Shown here: positions 46,176 through 57,725 of the stretch, piece after piece
Layout of the letters: each line of letters starts with the position of its first letter
How positions within the stretch are numbered: the stretch's first letter is position 1
Assembly (NCBI GenBank): GCA_030159075.1
Contig: BROG01000078.1
Span: forward strand, 1,269,501 to 1,333,500
DNA from: Atrina japonica
Lineage: Eukaryota; Mollusca; Bivalvia; Pterioida; Pinnidae
Reading direction: 5' to 3'
DNA: 64,000 nucleotides
Translations under genes and position numbers: made by a program
The notes under the pieces: generated by a model
Database searches by the model: none
Seen by the model: the letters and a program-made list of their open reading frames with translations, nothing else
Told to the model about the DNA's origin: nothing

Positions 46176-47696
46176 TAAAAGGAGCAATGATAAATAAAAG
46201 TGTATACTGTATCCATGTACATTGGATACCAGATTTACCTAATCAGTCCCTTTAATTTTTTTCAATTCAAACTAAGAAAATCATAGTTGTTTTGACTTAT
46301 GAGATAATAATACCAAAATAGCTAACTCGGGTAATTCAGGTACAAATGGGTACTTTGTCAGTTCTTTGGGACTAGTGAATTTATCACAGGAATAGTGAAA
46401 TTTGTTCCCAACTAGTCTAATTGACTAATGAGACAGACATGCTAAATTTGGCCCCGGATTAGGTACATGTAATAATAATGATGTATTGACAAACTAAATC
46501 AAGTGTGTACAGCCACTATATACATGTATCAAAAGTACTTACATTTGTACAAAGCTACTCTAGCCTTAAGTTCCTGTCTTTGTTTACAAAATCTTAAGCA
46601 AGATTTAAAATGATGGGAGAAAAATTAATCAATTCCCTGCCATGGGAGTTTGACAATATAGAATATCAACCCATTGATTTTTGAATGACAAACCTAAAGG
46701 TCAAGGTCAGAGTCATGGATCATGTTAATCCTATTAATCAGCCAATTCTTCCAGTGCTGTGAATCTGTGTGTATCACTGATCAGTTTTACAACTCCCCTG
46801 TTGCTTGGTAGCTATACATTGTATACTGGTGATGTGTAAAAAAAACACTTCTTCAATACATGTTTGTATAAATTTGACTTTCTGGTACATATATGTTATT
46901 ATTAGCACCATTGTAAATGCAGTAACCCATGTCATGTTACATAAGAGCTTCGTGTAGGTGATATCTGTGGTATTGATCTATTAGAATGCTAGGGCTGCAC
47001 TACTGCATACATGTACATGTATACATGTACCAGGCACTGAAATTGTTTTCACTTGCTTGGGTCCAGATTTTCCCCATTAAATCCCCCCCCCCCCCCTCAC
47101 TGTCCTGTTAGAACATCTGGGACTAACCACAGTACATTTGTATATGTACATATTATATATATATTGATAATATAGCTGGCTTTAAGAGTTACCTTTGAAA
47201 AGTACCATAGAGTAGAAATAACAGATGAATGAAACAGATAGTTTCGAAAGATAAAAAGGATAGAATGGGTATTCACTGATTTAAATTTGTAATGTCCTTG
47301 CCAGTCTACTTGCAAGCTGGACTCGCTATTCTCGCATGGATGTAAAATTACGGGTCTGAAAGTAAAATATGTACCGATACTCCGGTGAATCATGGACCAT
47401 GGACATAAAGAATTTTCAGCCCCTGCATACATTTGTACAATATTAAAATGTATGTACAATGTAAATATACATAGTATATTGCATGAGTACATCATTGTAT
47501 ACAATGTACATGGTACATGTAGACTTCTACAGAGAAAGAGAAAGTAAGAAATCAAAGTAAGAAATGAAACTCAGTAAAAAATTAAGATGCTAATTTATAA
47601 AGATAGCATGTCTTTTCCAATGATAAAGGAAATCATGTATCATGCTTCCTAAACTATTGATCACATATTCATTGTACATATTATATGTACATGTAT
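46176..47696. other. Rap1: Intronic sequence without recognised gene
   Basis: It contains a 14-nt C run near 47085 and an open minus-strand frame of 152 codons (47097-47555) with no recognisable motif; its composition follows local AT content. The flanks 45770-45864 and 46380-46450 repeat ACTAGTC phrases and may be the ends of an older element interrupted by the SINE. Confidence 0.4.
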
Positions 47697-47830
<134 letters not shown>

Positions 47831-47929
47831 TATATGTATATATTGTACTCCCAATTAAATGAATTCTTGATAGTGAAACTACGAAACTACCGTATTTCAC
47901 TTGCTGGTTGATTTATGGAGAATCACACC

Positions 47930-48019
47930 TTAACTCATCAACCTTTGTAAAACAATGGGCTCTTCTGTATATCAATGACTTAGACCAGTCCAAATGTGTC
48001 TTTAGGGGTGAATGAGATA
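47930..48019. mobile_element. ~90-bp MITE, TTAACTCAT family
   Basis: It starts TTAACTCATCAACCTTTGTA and ends TTTAGGGGTGAATGAGAT. The core AATGGGCTCTTCTGTATATC aligns with the copies at 4565 and 38128. Confidence 0.75.
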
Positions 48020-48839
48020 TGTACATAATTACTACATTGTAACTTACCATGATCAAATTTAAAGTACATGTTAAAGAATATAGTGCTAACAGCATATCCC
48101 AGCACTTGTTTACATGTACACGTATGCACACAACCATAACTTTCCATACTCATATTCTGGGTATTGATACAGGACCATCTTACATGTATATACACCACAT
48201 GATAATGTACATCAATACATGTTTAAATTATCTGAATTGAGGAAAATGAAATCCACTCATTATCATGAGCAAGTTGAGCAAGTCTGCTCCACCATTTTGG
48301 TCAAAGGTAACCCTCAAAGCCAACTTACTACATGTAAATTGAAATTGATAATGTGATCAGATGCATATGTCAGAGAACCAGACCCAAGCAAATTTTATAA
48401 AAGTATCATAAATTAAACAGAATTTGTAGAACTGTGCACAGGTGCATTCCCTTAAGAGGTTTTATTTTCAAGATAATTACATGTAAAACATTGATTTTTT
48501 TTGCTGAATGTGGACTTTGAAGACAGGTGCTTTTATAATATCAAGACTGGTCTCTTTAGAAAATTTCTACTGTACCACAATTTACAAATGTACAATAAAA
48601 ATTTAGCATGTGAACAAAAGAAAGTAAAACATGAAAACAAATCAATAAGAAAGTAATTTCCATATTTTAAAATTTCAGGGTATAAACTTAAAAATTTTGA
48701 GATATTTGAATTGGCATACTGTCATTCAATGTATATGTATCAAAATTTTGTTTTGGTTTTAAATCAGTATAATTAAAATTAATAAATTTCATTGGTTAAC
48801 AATCCAGAAACATTTGAGTCATACATCAATGACTTGAAC

Positions 48840-49180
48840 AGTAATTAAGCCACGCCCCCAGACGTCACTACTTTTTGTTTACATGTCGGCCATTTGCGAT
48901 ACACAAATTTGTTTTTTCATCACACAAGATAAAAAACAGGTCATCGTAGTAAAAGTGGTCATTAGTTACAGTCGTGAATGCACCACACAACAGAAAAATC
49001 TATTAGTAACACCCTGTCTTCCATTTCCACTGGTAATTTTGAATCAGCCTCAAGTTCAAGTGCATTAGCATCGGTTTTAAATTCAAGTAAAGTCAGGCCT
49101 ATTCCCTACTGTATCGCTTCTGCAGTTAGGTATACTTGTCCTGCAAAGGGCGATCCAAAGCAATGGATATATTAACATTC
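48840..49180 (+). other. CpG-containing promoter-like segment and short frames
   Basis: CCACGCCCCCAGACGTCAC at 48850-48868 combines a GC-box-like and a CRE-like sequence, and ATGTCGGCCATTTGCG follows about 15 nt later. A 61-codon frame starts at that ATG, and an overlapping 65-codon frame ends KVRPIPYCIASAVRYTCPAK. No family is assigned with confidence. It could be a decayed transposon promoter and ORF, or an alternative promoter on the opposite strand. Confidence 0.25.
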
Positions 49181-49464
49181 CAGTATCATTGAATACCATT
49201 AATACTCTCTCCATGGGATTTATTTCAAATTCCTCTTTCAATAACTGTAATTTTAATTAAAGCAGCCACACATCAACTTCTCTTCCTAGAATCCTCGTGA
49301 TGATGACGTAAAAAAGACGTAACAGTCTAGTGTTGTTCGCGGTTGTCATAACGACGCAATTAAAGAGCAACAGTTTAACTTGTTTGTTTATATTATTTGG
49401 GAAAATCAATAAATAAACACTGAATGTTAAAAAAAAATACCGACTTGTTATTGGAATTTAATTA

Positions 49465-49566
49465 TAAGCAATGATTCTATGTTTCTTCTGTGTCACTACC
49501 TAGGAAATGACCTGAATTCTGGTCATTTCGTAGTGACATGGAAAAAATATAGAATCAATGCTTAAA
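49465..49566. repeat. Long hairpin, ~45-bp arms with an 8-nt loop
   Basis: AAGCAATGATTCTAT pairs with ATAGAATCAATGCTT (one mismatch), and GTCACTACCTAGGAAATGACC pairs with GGTCATTTCGTAGTGAC with a small bulge. Both a small MITE and a hairpin RNA are possible. It lies in the first coding intron of Rap1, about 360 nt past the exon. Confidence 0.8.
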
Positions 49567-49927
49567 TAAACATGTACATGTACCTCCATATCTCAGCAGT
49601 AATGATAAGAGTGAAGGTCGTTGTTTAGAATTTCTTTTGTCATAATATGTCTTGGGAAGCTGGGTCTGTGCATAACAAATGACATTTTGCTGACAAAATA
49701 ACCCCATAAAATACCAATTATACATGATATTGATATTTTTTGGACAAGGAGACATTATTTATTTCATTCTTTTTTTTACACCAATACCCCAAAAAAGTAT
49801 GATTTTGAACGACAAAATGCCTTTAATATTCAGTATCACAAAATTATGAGATAAAGAAAAAATACATTTATATGGCGACAGTACACGCATGTAGAAAGGA
49901 AAATAAATAATAGTGAATTCAACTCAC

Positions 49928-50012
49928 CAAAGCACTTTTGCCGACACCACCACTTCCTAGTACAACTAGTTTGTACTCTCTCATCATGTATGTCAGTAAT
50001 CGAAAGAAATAA
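49928..50012 (-). CDS. Rap1: Rap1 first coding exon, residues 1-19 (P-loop)
   Basis: The exon begins after the acceptor TTCTCATTTACAG (minus strand), with 25-28 nt of 5' UTR. Coding starts at ATG 49984-49982 and reads MREYKLVVLGSGGVGKSAL, ending phase 0 at donor GTGAGTTG. GSGGVGKS (residues 10-17) is the phosphate-binding loop. MREYKLVVLG is the universal Rap1 start, so I chose this ATG; a second in-frame ATG lies directly upstream (49987-49985) and would add one Met. The gene product is a membrane-anchored Ras-family switch that controls integrin activation, cell junctions and cAMP/Epac signalling (family knowledge). Confidence 0.97.
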
Positions 50013-50540
50013 CTGTAAATGAGAAGATAAAACACAAATTAAAGTTTTAATTGAAGCTCTAGATCTACATATATGTAATTAACCCTTTCAACACTGGAGA
50101 CCATAATAGACTGGCCTAGGACAATAGAAAAGAGCATACCATTTATTTATTTAGGGGTGAAAGGGTTAACTAATCATTCACTTCATTTACGTATACATGT
50201 GCACTATATATTGTAGATCGGCTGTGATATGAAATTACAGGACAAATTCTGAGTCCAGGGTGCGAAATATTGGGAATATATACAACGTTTCAACTAAAAC
50301 AGAAAACCTTAATTTGAGACATTTGTTCAAATTACTAAACATGTGCATTGTACATGTATGATTGATACTCATGTGTTTATCAAACTGAAAACAAAAAAAG
50401 ATTTTTTTTTTCATCTGACAAAATTAGATATTTTGGACAAATGGATTTGATCCTCAGCCTGATCAACAAAATTTGTGTTGTAGACAGTCATAGACACTCA
50501 GTTTTTTAATCATGGAAGAACAAACTGACTGGTTACTTTT

Positions 50541-50690
50541 TACACTGTTCCCTAGACCATCAACCCTCTGCAAGTACCGTACACAGATTGTCAATGTCAA
50601 ACTTCCCCACATAAATCAGCTTGGAACCCAATCGGGCTCAAATACACTGAAAATAAGTGAAACACATATAGTGATGCTACTAATGGGGCC
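50541..50690 (-). repeat. SINE-2 fragment
   Basis: CTCTGCAAGTAC, AAATCAGCTTGGAACCCAAT and GGGCTCAAATACACTGA parallel the body of the copy at 21891-22125. Confidence 0.5.
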
Positions 50691-51612
50691 TGTACAGGTG
50701 TTCAAGTGTACAAAATGTATTGTATTGATAAAGTAAATGTACCAGCACATTGTAATTCTACAGCACTGTGACAAAAGTATTCATGATATTTACGCAATGG
50801 CAACATTCTTGCTGTGCGCGTCGCTCAGGGAATGGGATGATAACTCTAATCATATGCCATGTTGGTCATCCAAATTTCTAATTTTTCGTGACATCAGAAG
50901 TGACGTCATTGATAAGTTTTTATCATCTGCACTCTGGAATGCAATGTAAATACAGGGTATACGATAAAGGCTAGGACACATGCTGGCTCCTGTATCAGAG
51001 ATGAAAAAATTCTGTATTTTGTAGTAAATATTTGATAAATACATTTCCAAATTGGAAGATCAACATTGGCTTGTACTTGTCGAACATTTCCTTATTAAAA
51101 CCTATCGTTTTCAAGATGACAACACCCCTGTCCATAGAGCTTGTATTACTCAATAATACAAACAACAAAATAATATTCCCACCAATGTTTAGCCAGCTCA
51201 ATCTCCAGACATTAATACAATTTAGAATATATGGCTCTAAATTAAAAAAAATTTGCAAAATCAAGCTCCAAATATCAAGACTCTCTAGGAATTGTTTGAC
51301 ACAATTTTACACATCTAGACTTCCTTCGATGAAAGCTACATGTTCATTAAATCATTGTAGGAATCTATTTTTCGTCAACCTCACCAAATACTGAAAAAAG
51401 TAAGTCAGTTTTTATCATACAATTTATTGTTTATTTTCAGGAAATGCATCGTTGTTTATGTATGGCTTTTTGAAAAATTGTGAATACGTTTGTCACAACG
51501 CTATAGATTCTATAATGCAAATTAAAGTGATTGAGATTTTTGAGCAAAAAAAAAAAAAGGTCAAGTGAAGTACTATGATACCAAGTTACATGTAATTGTT
51601 ACAAGTTAATCT

Positions 51613-51921
51613 TGCAGCCCCCTTTCTTGTTTGTTTGTTTTGTTGTTGTTGTTTAACGTCCCACTCAAAAATCTTTCACTCAAATGGAGACTTCACCAAT
51701 TGCTGGATGAAGGGCTTCAAATTTTGGCCTATGCTCAGCCCTTACGGCTAATGAGCAATGAGGGTTCTTTGACTGCCGACACCCACTGTGATACAGGACC
51801 TCGGTTTTTACTGTCTCATCCGAAAAACAGGAAACCTACCTGCCACTGACTGGACTCAAACTCACGATCAAGAGTCGAGCGCGTTACCAACTGAGCCAGG
51901 CCGGCTCTGCAGCACCCTTTC
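51613..51921 (-). repeat. SINE-1 with 14-bp target duplication (one mismatch)
   Basis: The flanks are TGCAGCCCCCTTTC (51613) and TGCAGCACCCTTTC (51908). In reverse complement the element begins AGCCGGCCTGGCTCAGTTGG and ends with a tail of AAACAACAACAACAAAAC type. The full body is present. Confidence 0.93.
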
Positions 51922-52927
51922 AATTCCCAGTTTATTATTTAAAAATAATAAAAACAATACCATGTTGATTTGACTTACATTTATAAATTTTATTTAATCA
52001 AATATATACATGTACATTTTCCAAATATACTATAGAAATAGGCCTACAGCAAATAAAGTTGCCTTTTTTAAATTGAATGGTGGGGGATACAAAGTTCCCT
52101 TTGAGCCTTTCCCATTACTTATGGGATGATAACTTTTCTTGGGATAAGAAGGTATCAATTCGTTCCCCAGTAAACAATCAAATTTATTCAATAGAGAAAT
52201 GAATTGATGTCCCTTCTTCTGTAATCTCATTTCTCATAACCTCTGCTTTAATCAATCAACCCAGGAACTCGATATCTGGTGAGTGTATACACTACACATG
52301 GTACATCAGTACATGTAACATACATGTATATTATTATTAAGTAACATTAATTTCAGCTTGAGTTATGTAATATGTTGGCTATTTGAAAGATAAATGAAAT
52401 AAGGCTCAACTGTAATACATAATGGAATTCACATCTTGTACAGACATTACTAATAACATGATTATTTCGTGGTTGACATTTGGATTTCGCAAAATTTGAT
52501 GCATTTTTATCAGATGTCTGAATGGAAGTAAATAGGTCAGACTCAGCTGTCAGTCAGAAATATGGATGCTCTTCTAGTTCCGGTTGAGTTATTTTAGCAT
52601 CATCGTGACTTTCTCACTATTTTGATATAAATAAATGTAAACCACATTACATACTTGTTTTCTTAACTATTAATACGGCATTTGTTTCACAAACTGACCA
52701 AATTTATCATCAAACCAAGATTAATTCTTGAATAAGTATAAGAATATGTGGGTTCCGATGTAGGCACAGTACACACCTTTAAAACAAAACAGACCTGAAA
52801 ACTTTTACATTTTCCCTTCTTTTCGGAATATGTCGACTGAAAACTTGCTCAAGCTGAGCACTAGTTTACCTATAAAAATAAATTTCCAGGAAAAGTTGAT
52901 AAACGTAAACTTAATATCAAGGCTTAC

Positions 52928-53130
52928 CGTTAGTAAATGCTGTATTATTTATCTCTTAAACTCACGGTGACGTCAATTTTATATGTCGCCCCGGTTTCTA
53001 TATTTGGAAAAATTCCCAGCATGCCTCTCAAGTTGATACTAAATACTGCAGAACGGACAAATCCGGAGATGAACATAACTGGTGTAATGGTCATTAATTT
53101 GATTTCAGTGGTTCGATTTCTGTTCAAGAA
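52928..53130 (-). promoter_or_regulatory. Rap1: Candidate promoter and untranslated first exon of Rap1
   Basis: On the minus strand a GTAAGCC donor follows ...ACTAACG at 52928, and an alternative CACC|GTGAGT donor lies at 52965. The region is locally richer in CpG than its surroundings. A ZNF143/Staf-type motif lies at 53013-53025, about 85 nt upstream of the donor. No long transcript ORF is evident, so it is interpreted as 5' UTR. The upstream limit and start site are unknown. Confidence 0.45.
53013..53025 (+). promoter_or_regulatory. ZNF143/Staf-type motif TTCCCAGCATGCC
   Basis: The sequence AATTCCCAGCATGCCTCTCA matches the well-known promoter-proximal core (TTCCCA-n-ATGCC) bound by ZNF143/Staf in vertebrates. 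Its position next to a donor-bearing candidate first exon supports promoter function; conservation of this usage in molluscs is assumed. Confidence 0.55.
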
Positions 53131-53699
53131 TATTCATCCAGAGCTGTTGACCAAATGAATAAAAATAAAATGCAAAATAAATAAAAAACAATGTTCAAAA
53201 CAATATAATTCTTCACGATAAAAATGAGTCGAGCTATGTGTTGTGTTGTTTAAAACAGATATTTATTCAGATAAACCTTTTTCATTGAAATCCTATTCAA
53301 AGGCACACAAGCTGTCAGAATGGATTTTTTGTTTGTATTAAAATTTCAAATATTTGATAAAAAAAATATTCCTTAAAAATCATGAGTTGAAAAATCTTGT
53401 AGGAGGATCCAGAATTTTAAGTTAGAGGGTAGAGGCGAGCAATACTAGAATGTTTTTGCCAAGTTCAGTGAGGCGTAAAAAAATTGGTAATTTGGTAACA
53501 ATTTTCAACTTTTTTACTTTCTTTGCCAACTTTAGTCCTGGTGCCTGACCACTCACCCCCTGTCTGTGCCCCTGATGACTATATATGAATTTAGTGTTAA
53601 TTAAGTGCATTTCCTGGTGCATTTCCTGATGGACTGATAAGTAAAAACAAAAAATACACATTTTTATTTTTCATTCCAAATTTATTCAATTTTATAGTA
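53131..53699. other. No recognised feature
   Basis: AT-rich DNA upstream of the candidate Rap1 promoter. No exon or element boundaries are seen. Confidence 0.5.
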
Positions 53700-53960
53700 A
53701 AATCGATATAACCTGGCGGTGGTGAAGTCTTGTGAACCCTTTCTTGACCTGGACAATTGGTAATAAAGCATAACATTTAAATTACATTGACTAGAGTAAT
53801 CGTTCCTACTTGTCACCATACATAAGAGAGTATCCAGTGAGGAATGAAACGTTTTTCCCGTGCAGCTTGTCATAATCGAAAAGTGAGATTCATCATAGCC
53901 GCATGATAATCGAAAGGTTACCCCCCCCCCCCGCCATCTTATGTGAATCGGACAATACTT
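53700..53960 (-). repeat. Retroelement head fragment, minus orientation
   Basis: Reverse complement contains TGTATGGTGACAAGTAGGAA, GCTTTATTACCAATTG and GTAACCTTTCGATTATCATG. It is the most complete copy of the head family and shares a frame containing GKTFHSSLDTLLCMVTSRND with the 27165 copy. Confidence 0.75.
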
Positions 53961-54282
53961 GGAATTTAAAAGTGTAACCAAATTTTTGATGTGAGTGATG
54001 GGAAATACTATAAGCTCCCTAGTCAGTCAAATCAAGAAAGTTTACAAATGGCGACATAATAATAAAAAAAATGTTGAGCTTGAGTATTGCGTAAATAATG
54101 GCTCTAGATGTCTCATGTATAACCTACCTGAGTGATATTTGTCAGCGGTGTTATGCTTCTGTAAAAAAAAAACTAAACAAAAACATAAAATCTAATCTGT
54201 TACAGTGGTACCTGCCTTTTTGCCTTTTGATTTAAACATATTGTATTGTTTCAGATAATAGGATGATAGACAAGTTATCATT

Positions 54283-54650
54283 GGCGTCGGAAGCAAATTG
54301 AAAGCGAGGGGGGTGGGGAGGCGGGCTAAACCAACTTAAAAAACACACACACGCCAGTATATATTCATAACAAAAAAAAAATCAAGAGGTCACAGTGAAT
54401 ATTTACATGTAAACAGAAACTTACTAAACAGTAAAAGATACAAGTAAATAAAGGGGTGATTGGGTAACAAAAGTACATATATACATAGGCGTCGGAACCG
54501 GGGGGGGGGGCTAGGGGGGCTTAGCCCCCCCACTTTTTTTGCAAAGATAGACATAGGTGTTGGGGCTTAGCCCCCAGACGTTTCTGGCGTGTGTATGTGT
54601 TTTAAGTTGGTTTAGCCCCCCCCCCCCCACTTTCAATTTGCTTCCGACGC
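54283..54650. repeat. Inverted GGCGTCGGAAGC element with G/C-rich runs
   Basis: Left arm GGCGTCGGAAGCAAATTGAA...GGGCTAAACCAACTTAAAA is mirrored by TTTTAAGTTGGTTTAGCCCC...TTCAATTTGCTTCCGACGC at 54601-54650. A second half-copy lies at 54488-54590 and another at 56060-56158. The family carries runs of 8-13 G or C. Confidence 0.8.
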
Positions 54651-54686
54651 TGATGTATATACATATACACGGCAAGTACTACATAT

Positions 54687-54784
54687 ACTTTTTGATTTAC
54701 CAGGGGTTTTACCAAAAAGTGGGAACATGATAATTAAATATCATGTTCCCACTTTTTGGTAAAACCCCTGGTAAATCAAAAAGT
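54687..54784. repeat. Perfect palindrome: 46-bp arms, 6-nt loop
   Basis: The left arm 54687-54732 and right arm 54739-54784 are exact reverse complements around ATTAAA. The arm includes ACTTTTTGATTTACCAGGGG. The right arm runs on into a further AAGTGGGAACATGATA, so part of the arm is also directly repeated. Confidence 0.97.
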
Positions 54785-54894
54785 GGGAACATGATATACT
54801 GGTGAATTGATTAAGAAATAATTTTACAGTTGAAAATATTTTGATATTAAATTATAACTGTTTGTAGACATCCGATAAAAACTAGCTACACACT

Positions 54895-55160
54895 CACTGA
54901 CCTTCAATTCTATCTAATGTCTTTGAACGACCACCTTTCTTTTTAAACCACATTCTGAAAACCACTAACTTGGTAAATTAACCCTTTAGGTAAAACCTGT
55001 GAGATAACCTGAGTAATAACAGCCTATATACTGCACCGATCTCCGATTTCTCCTCGAGAAATTATCATGAATAGACATCAGGGTGTTGAATTATTCGATT
55101 TACTTTTGAGAGACCACGCCACGTGACAGAAAAGGTGGTTTCTCAAAACAGGTCCCACTG
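54895..55160. mobile_element. pogo-like element, left end unclear
   Basis: The right end TCTCAAAACAGGTCCCACTG is followed by TA and matches the family right end at 15758. Inner phrases CGACCACCTTTC and CACATTCTGAAAACCAC match the left half of other copies, but the terminal CAGT is missing. Confidence 0.5.
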
Positions 55161-56059
55161 TATTGAAAATTTTGTGTCACACTTATAAACTTTGTGTAAA
55201 AAACGAATTGATACGTTGACTTCGATGTCATCCAAAATTATGTATGTACTAAAATATTTTTTTTTCTCTGTAGTTTTCTTAAACGATTTTCACCATTACT
55301 GGTTGGTATTTACAACTGATTGCCATCAGTCATCAATGTACAATCGTGTCTTGTTGCAGCATATATTTTTGTTTGTGTTTTTAATTTAAAATCATTATAA
55401 GTTTATGTTAATAGAGCTTCAGAAACCTGATGGTGACTTTAGCCTCTGGTCACATTTCTGTAATGCTTTAGTGCATTTCATTTATTCCGGAGATTGAATG
55501 TTCCGTCTCGGACAACCATTTTAGCTTTTATTGTATTGAAACCAGAGCATGCGCAAATTAAAATTTTCTTTTTACTTCCGTTTCTTACTTTGACTCTTAA
55601 TCTATCTTTCTGCCTCTTTACTTTTTCTCTTTTAACAACTTTCTTACAAACACACACGCACTTGCACACATATACATAATTCATTAGCGATATACTTTGA
55701 TCTTATCTGATCGGTGTTTACACTGAGATGAAGAGAAAGGTTAGGCTAGTTAGACAAACGATGAGGCCTACACAAAACCTTGGAAATGATGATTCATGAA
55801 CGGATATGCGAGGCTTGGCCGGGGTGCGTCTGCAGCTGATGCTGTATGACCCCTGGCTTCAATGAGCAGAGCAAATATTTGATCTGATCCACAACACAAT
55901 TCGGCTAATTTCAAAATAAATTGCAAAGACGTTTTAAGTGAAAACGGTTCAGACAATTTATACAGCACAATAATAGTGCGGGTGGAATCTCGTGAAAAGT
56001 GAACGAATTTGATTTTAGTTAAAATTCTTAACAGATTTTTTTTGTAAAGATAGACATAG
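55161..56059. other. No recognised gene
   Basis: A moderately GC-rich patch at 55790-55880 (GGCTTGGCCGGGGTGCGTCT) and a CATGCGC/ACTTCCG cluster near 55545-55575 might be promoter-like, but no exon is anchored to them. Confidence 0.35.
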
Positions 56060-56158
56060 GTGTTGAAAATTGGGGCTAAGCCTCCAGACGTTTCTGGCGT
56101 GTGTGTGTTTTAAATTTGTTTAGCCCCCCCCCATTTTCAATATGCTTCCGACGCCCAT
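56060..56158. repeat. Half-copy of the GGCGTCGGAAGC family
   Basis: AGATAGACATAGGTGTTGAA, GACGTTTCTGGCGTGTGTGT and ATATGCTTCCGACGCC match 54545-54650. Confidence 0.8.
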
Positions 56159-56159
56159 G

Positions 56160-57415
56160 GCAAGTGTAATCGTTCCTTCTTGTCACGAAATATACGGGTA
56201 TCTAGTGGAGTATAGAATTATAGTCAAAACGGTCCAACTCCAAAATCACCAACACAAAAACGGCCCAATTTTCTTTTTTTCTCTTAAATGTAATATATTT
56301 TGAATTATCATTCAGTATAGATCTATGTCGCAGCAGCGATATATAAAAGTGTAAATGTGTGATTATTTGCTACCCTTTATTAAATTGTGAACTAATAAAA
56401 AGAAGGTACTGGAATTAGTTGTGGACATAACAATTTCTAATGATTGTATAAAAATTGGAAAATTCTGATCCCCAGCATTTATAATATTTGTAACTATATA
56501 AACAGGATTTGCTGAAGTCAACACAGGATTGTTATTTTACCTATATATCCCAAGTTAAGTAGGCCTAATTGATGAGAATATTTGTAAGTTATTGAAGTAC
56601 CACCTGTACAAACTGATATATACATGTATGTTATATTTTAATGGTTTTTTACAAATATATCAAAAGAGTATAAAAACTACATGGAAATTGACTAATTATA
56701 TCTTTTAAATATATGTAGATTAAAATATGTATTAAATCATCTTATTTGTATTATATTATGAAGTCTTAGTTTTGCTGATTTGCTGATAAACCATTTCATT
56801 TTTTTATTGAATGAGTTGCGGGGTTACTTCCCCTTGGAAATCAACTATTCTCGCGGTCGGCGGTGTTACAGTCAGGTAGTGTCTGTTTGAAAACATGAAA
56901 TATAATTTTAGTTTTGTCTTCATTTAAGTATCACACTAATTATTTAAAATACACAGGAGACAAAGATCTTTTTAAGCTGAATAAATTGAGCACAATACAC
57001 GAGCGATCAGTCAGTTTTGACAAGTGCCTACCGGTTCGGAAAGTAGCCATCCCATCTGAATTTGTTGACCTTATAATAATAATAATAATAATAGCATAAG
57101 TGACACATAATGTTTAATACCTTTCATATTTGCTAAATATTTACCCAGATTAGTTATTATTCTATTTTATAGGGAAAGCACTATGTACATCGATCTAAAA
57201 GGTTGGGCCGTTTTGACTATCATATATAAAGTAAAAAAAGTTGGTCCATTTTGGTGTGGGTGATTTTGGACTTGGGTCGTTTAGACTATGACAACTTTAA
57301 ATACGTTCTTCCCGTGAAACTTGTCGAAACCGAAAAGTGAATAGAATCATCAGTATGATAATCAAAAGGTTTATATTCCGCCCGCCAAGTTAAATGAAAT
57401 GGGACTATGGCCATG
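56160..57415 (-). repeat. Retroelement head fragment split by a nested element
   Basis: The left piece (56160-56216, TGTAATCGTTCCTTCTTGTC) and the right piece (57299-57415, TACGTTCTTCCCGTGAAACT) join into one copy of the head family when 56217-57298 is removed; compare the uninterrupted copy at 53780-53940. Confidence 0.75.
56217..57298. mobile_element. 1.08-kb inverted-repeat DNA element nested in a retroelement fragment
   Basis: Left end: ATAGTCAAAACGGTCCAACT followed by CCAAAATCACCAACAC and CGGCCCAA. Right end: TTGGTCCATTTTGGTGTGGG, GATTTTGGACTTGGGTCG and TTTAGACTATGAC. A second right-type end TTGGGCCGTTTTGACTAT lies 40 bp further in at 57203-57220. The interior is AT-rich with no transposase; a 61-codon frame at 56914 shows no motif. 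The superfamily is unassigned. Confidence 0.85.
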
Positions 57416-57486
57416 TATGCCTACATCGTGGCGTAACTGTGCGGATCTTGAGTTTGGGATGTAATCAGTTGTTAACGTGGTGTGGA

Positions 57487-57725
57487 GAGCCGGCCTGGCT
57501 CAGTCGGTAGCGCGCTCGACTCTTGATCGTGAGGTCGAGTCCAGCCGGCGGCAGGTTGGTTTCATGTCCTTCGGATGAGACGGTAAAAACCGAGGTCCCG
57601 TGTCACAGTAGGTGTCGGCACGTTAATGGCCGTAAGTGCCGAGAATGGGCCAAAATTTGATGCCCTTCACCGTCATATGGTGACGTCTCCATATGAGTGG
57701 GACGTTAAACAACAATAAACAAACA
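57487..57725 (+). repeat. SINE-1, full length, plus orientation
   Basis: It begins AGCCGGCCTGGCTCAGTCGG (A-box region), has TCGTGAGGTCGAGTCC (B-box), the body GTCGGCACGTTAATGGCCGT, and ends ACGTTAAACAACAATAAACA. The central part is about 40 bp shorter than in the 31057 copy. CGTGGTGTGG / CGTATTGTGG may be an eroded target duplication. Confidence 0.93.

Larger units (their letters stand above)
50013..52927 (-). other. Rap1: Probable 5'-UTR intron of Rap1
   Basis: The 3' end is the TTTACAG acceptor at 50013; the best upstream donor is GTAAGCC at 52927. It contains a SINE-1 (51627-51907), a SINE-2 fragment (50541-50690) and a repeat core shared with 31826 (50245-50335). The overlapping 66-120-codon frames at 50850-51394 on both strands have no recognised motif. 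Confidence 0.6.

Noticed and set aside
47097..47555. 152-codon minus-strand open frame
   Set aside because: No recognisable motif, AT-driven composition, and no splice or promoter context; most likely chance.
48883..49175. Small gene at a promoter-like CpG patch
   Set aside because: Two overlapping short frames without recognised domains or splice sites; retained only as a low-confidence note.
57487..57560. tRNA gene
   Set aside because: The A- and B-box-like head is followed by a SINE body and recurs at many sites; it does not fold as a complete tRNA.
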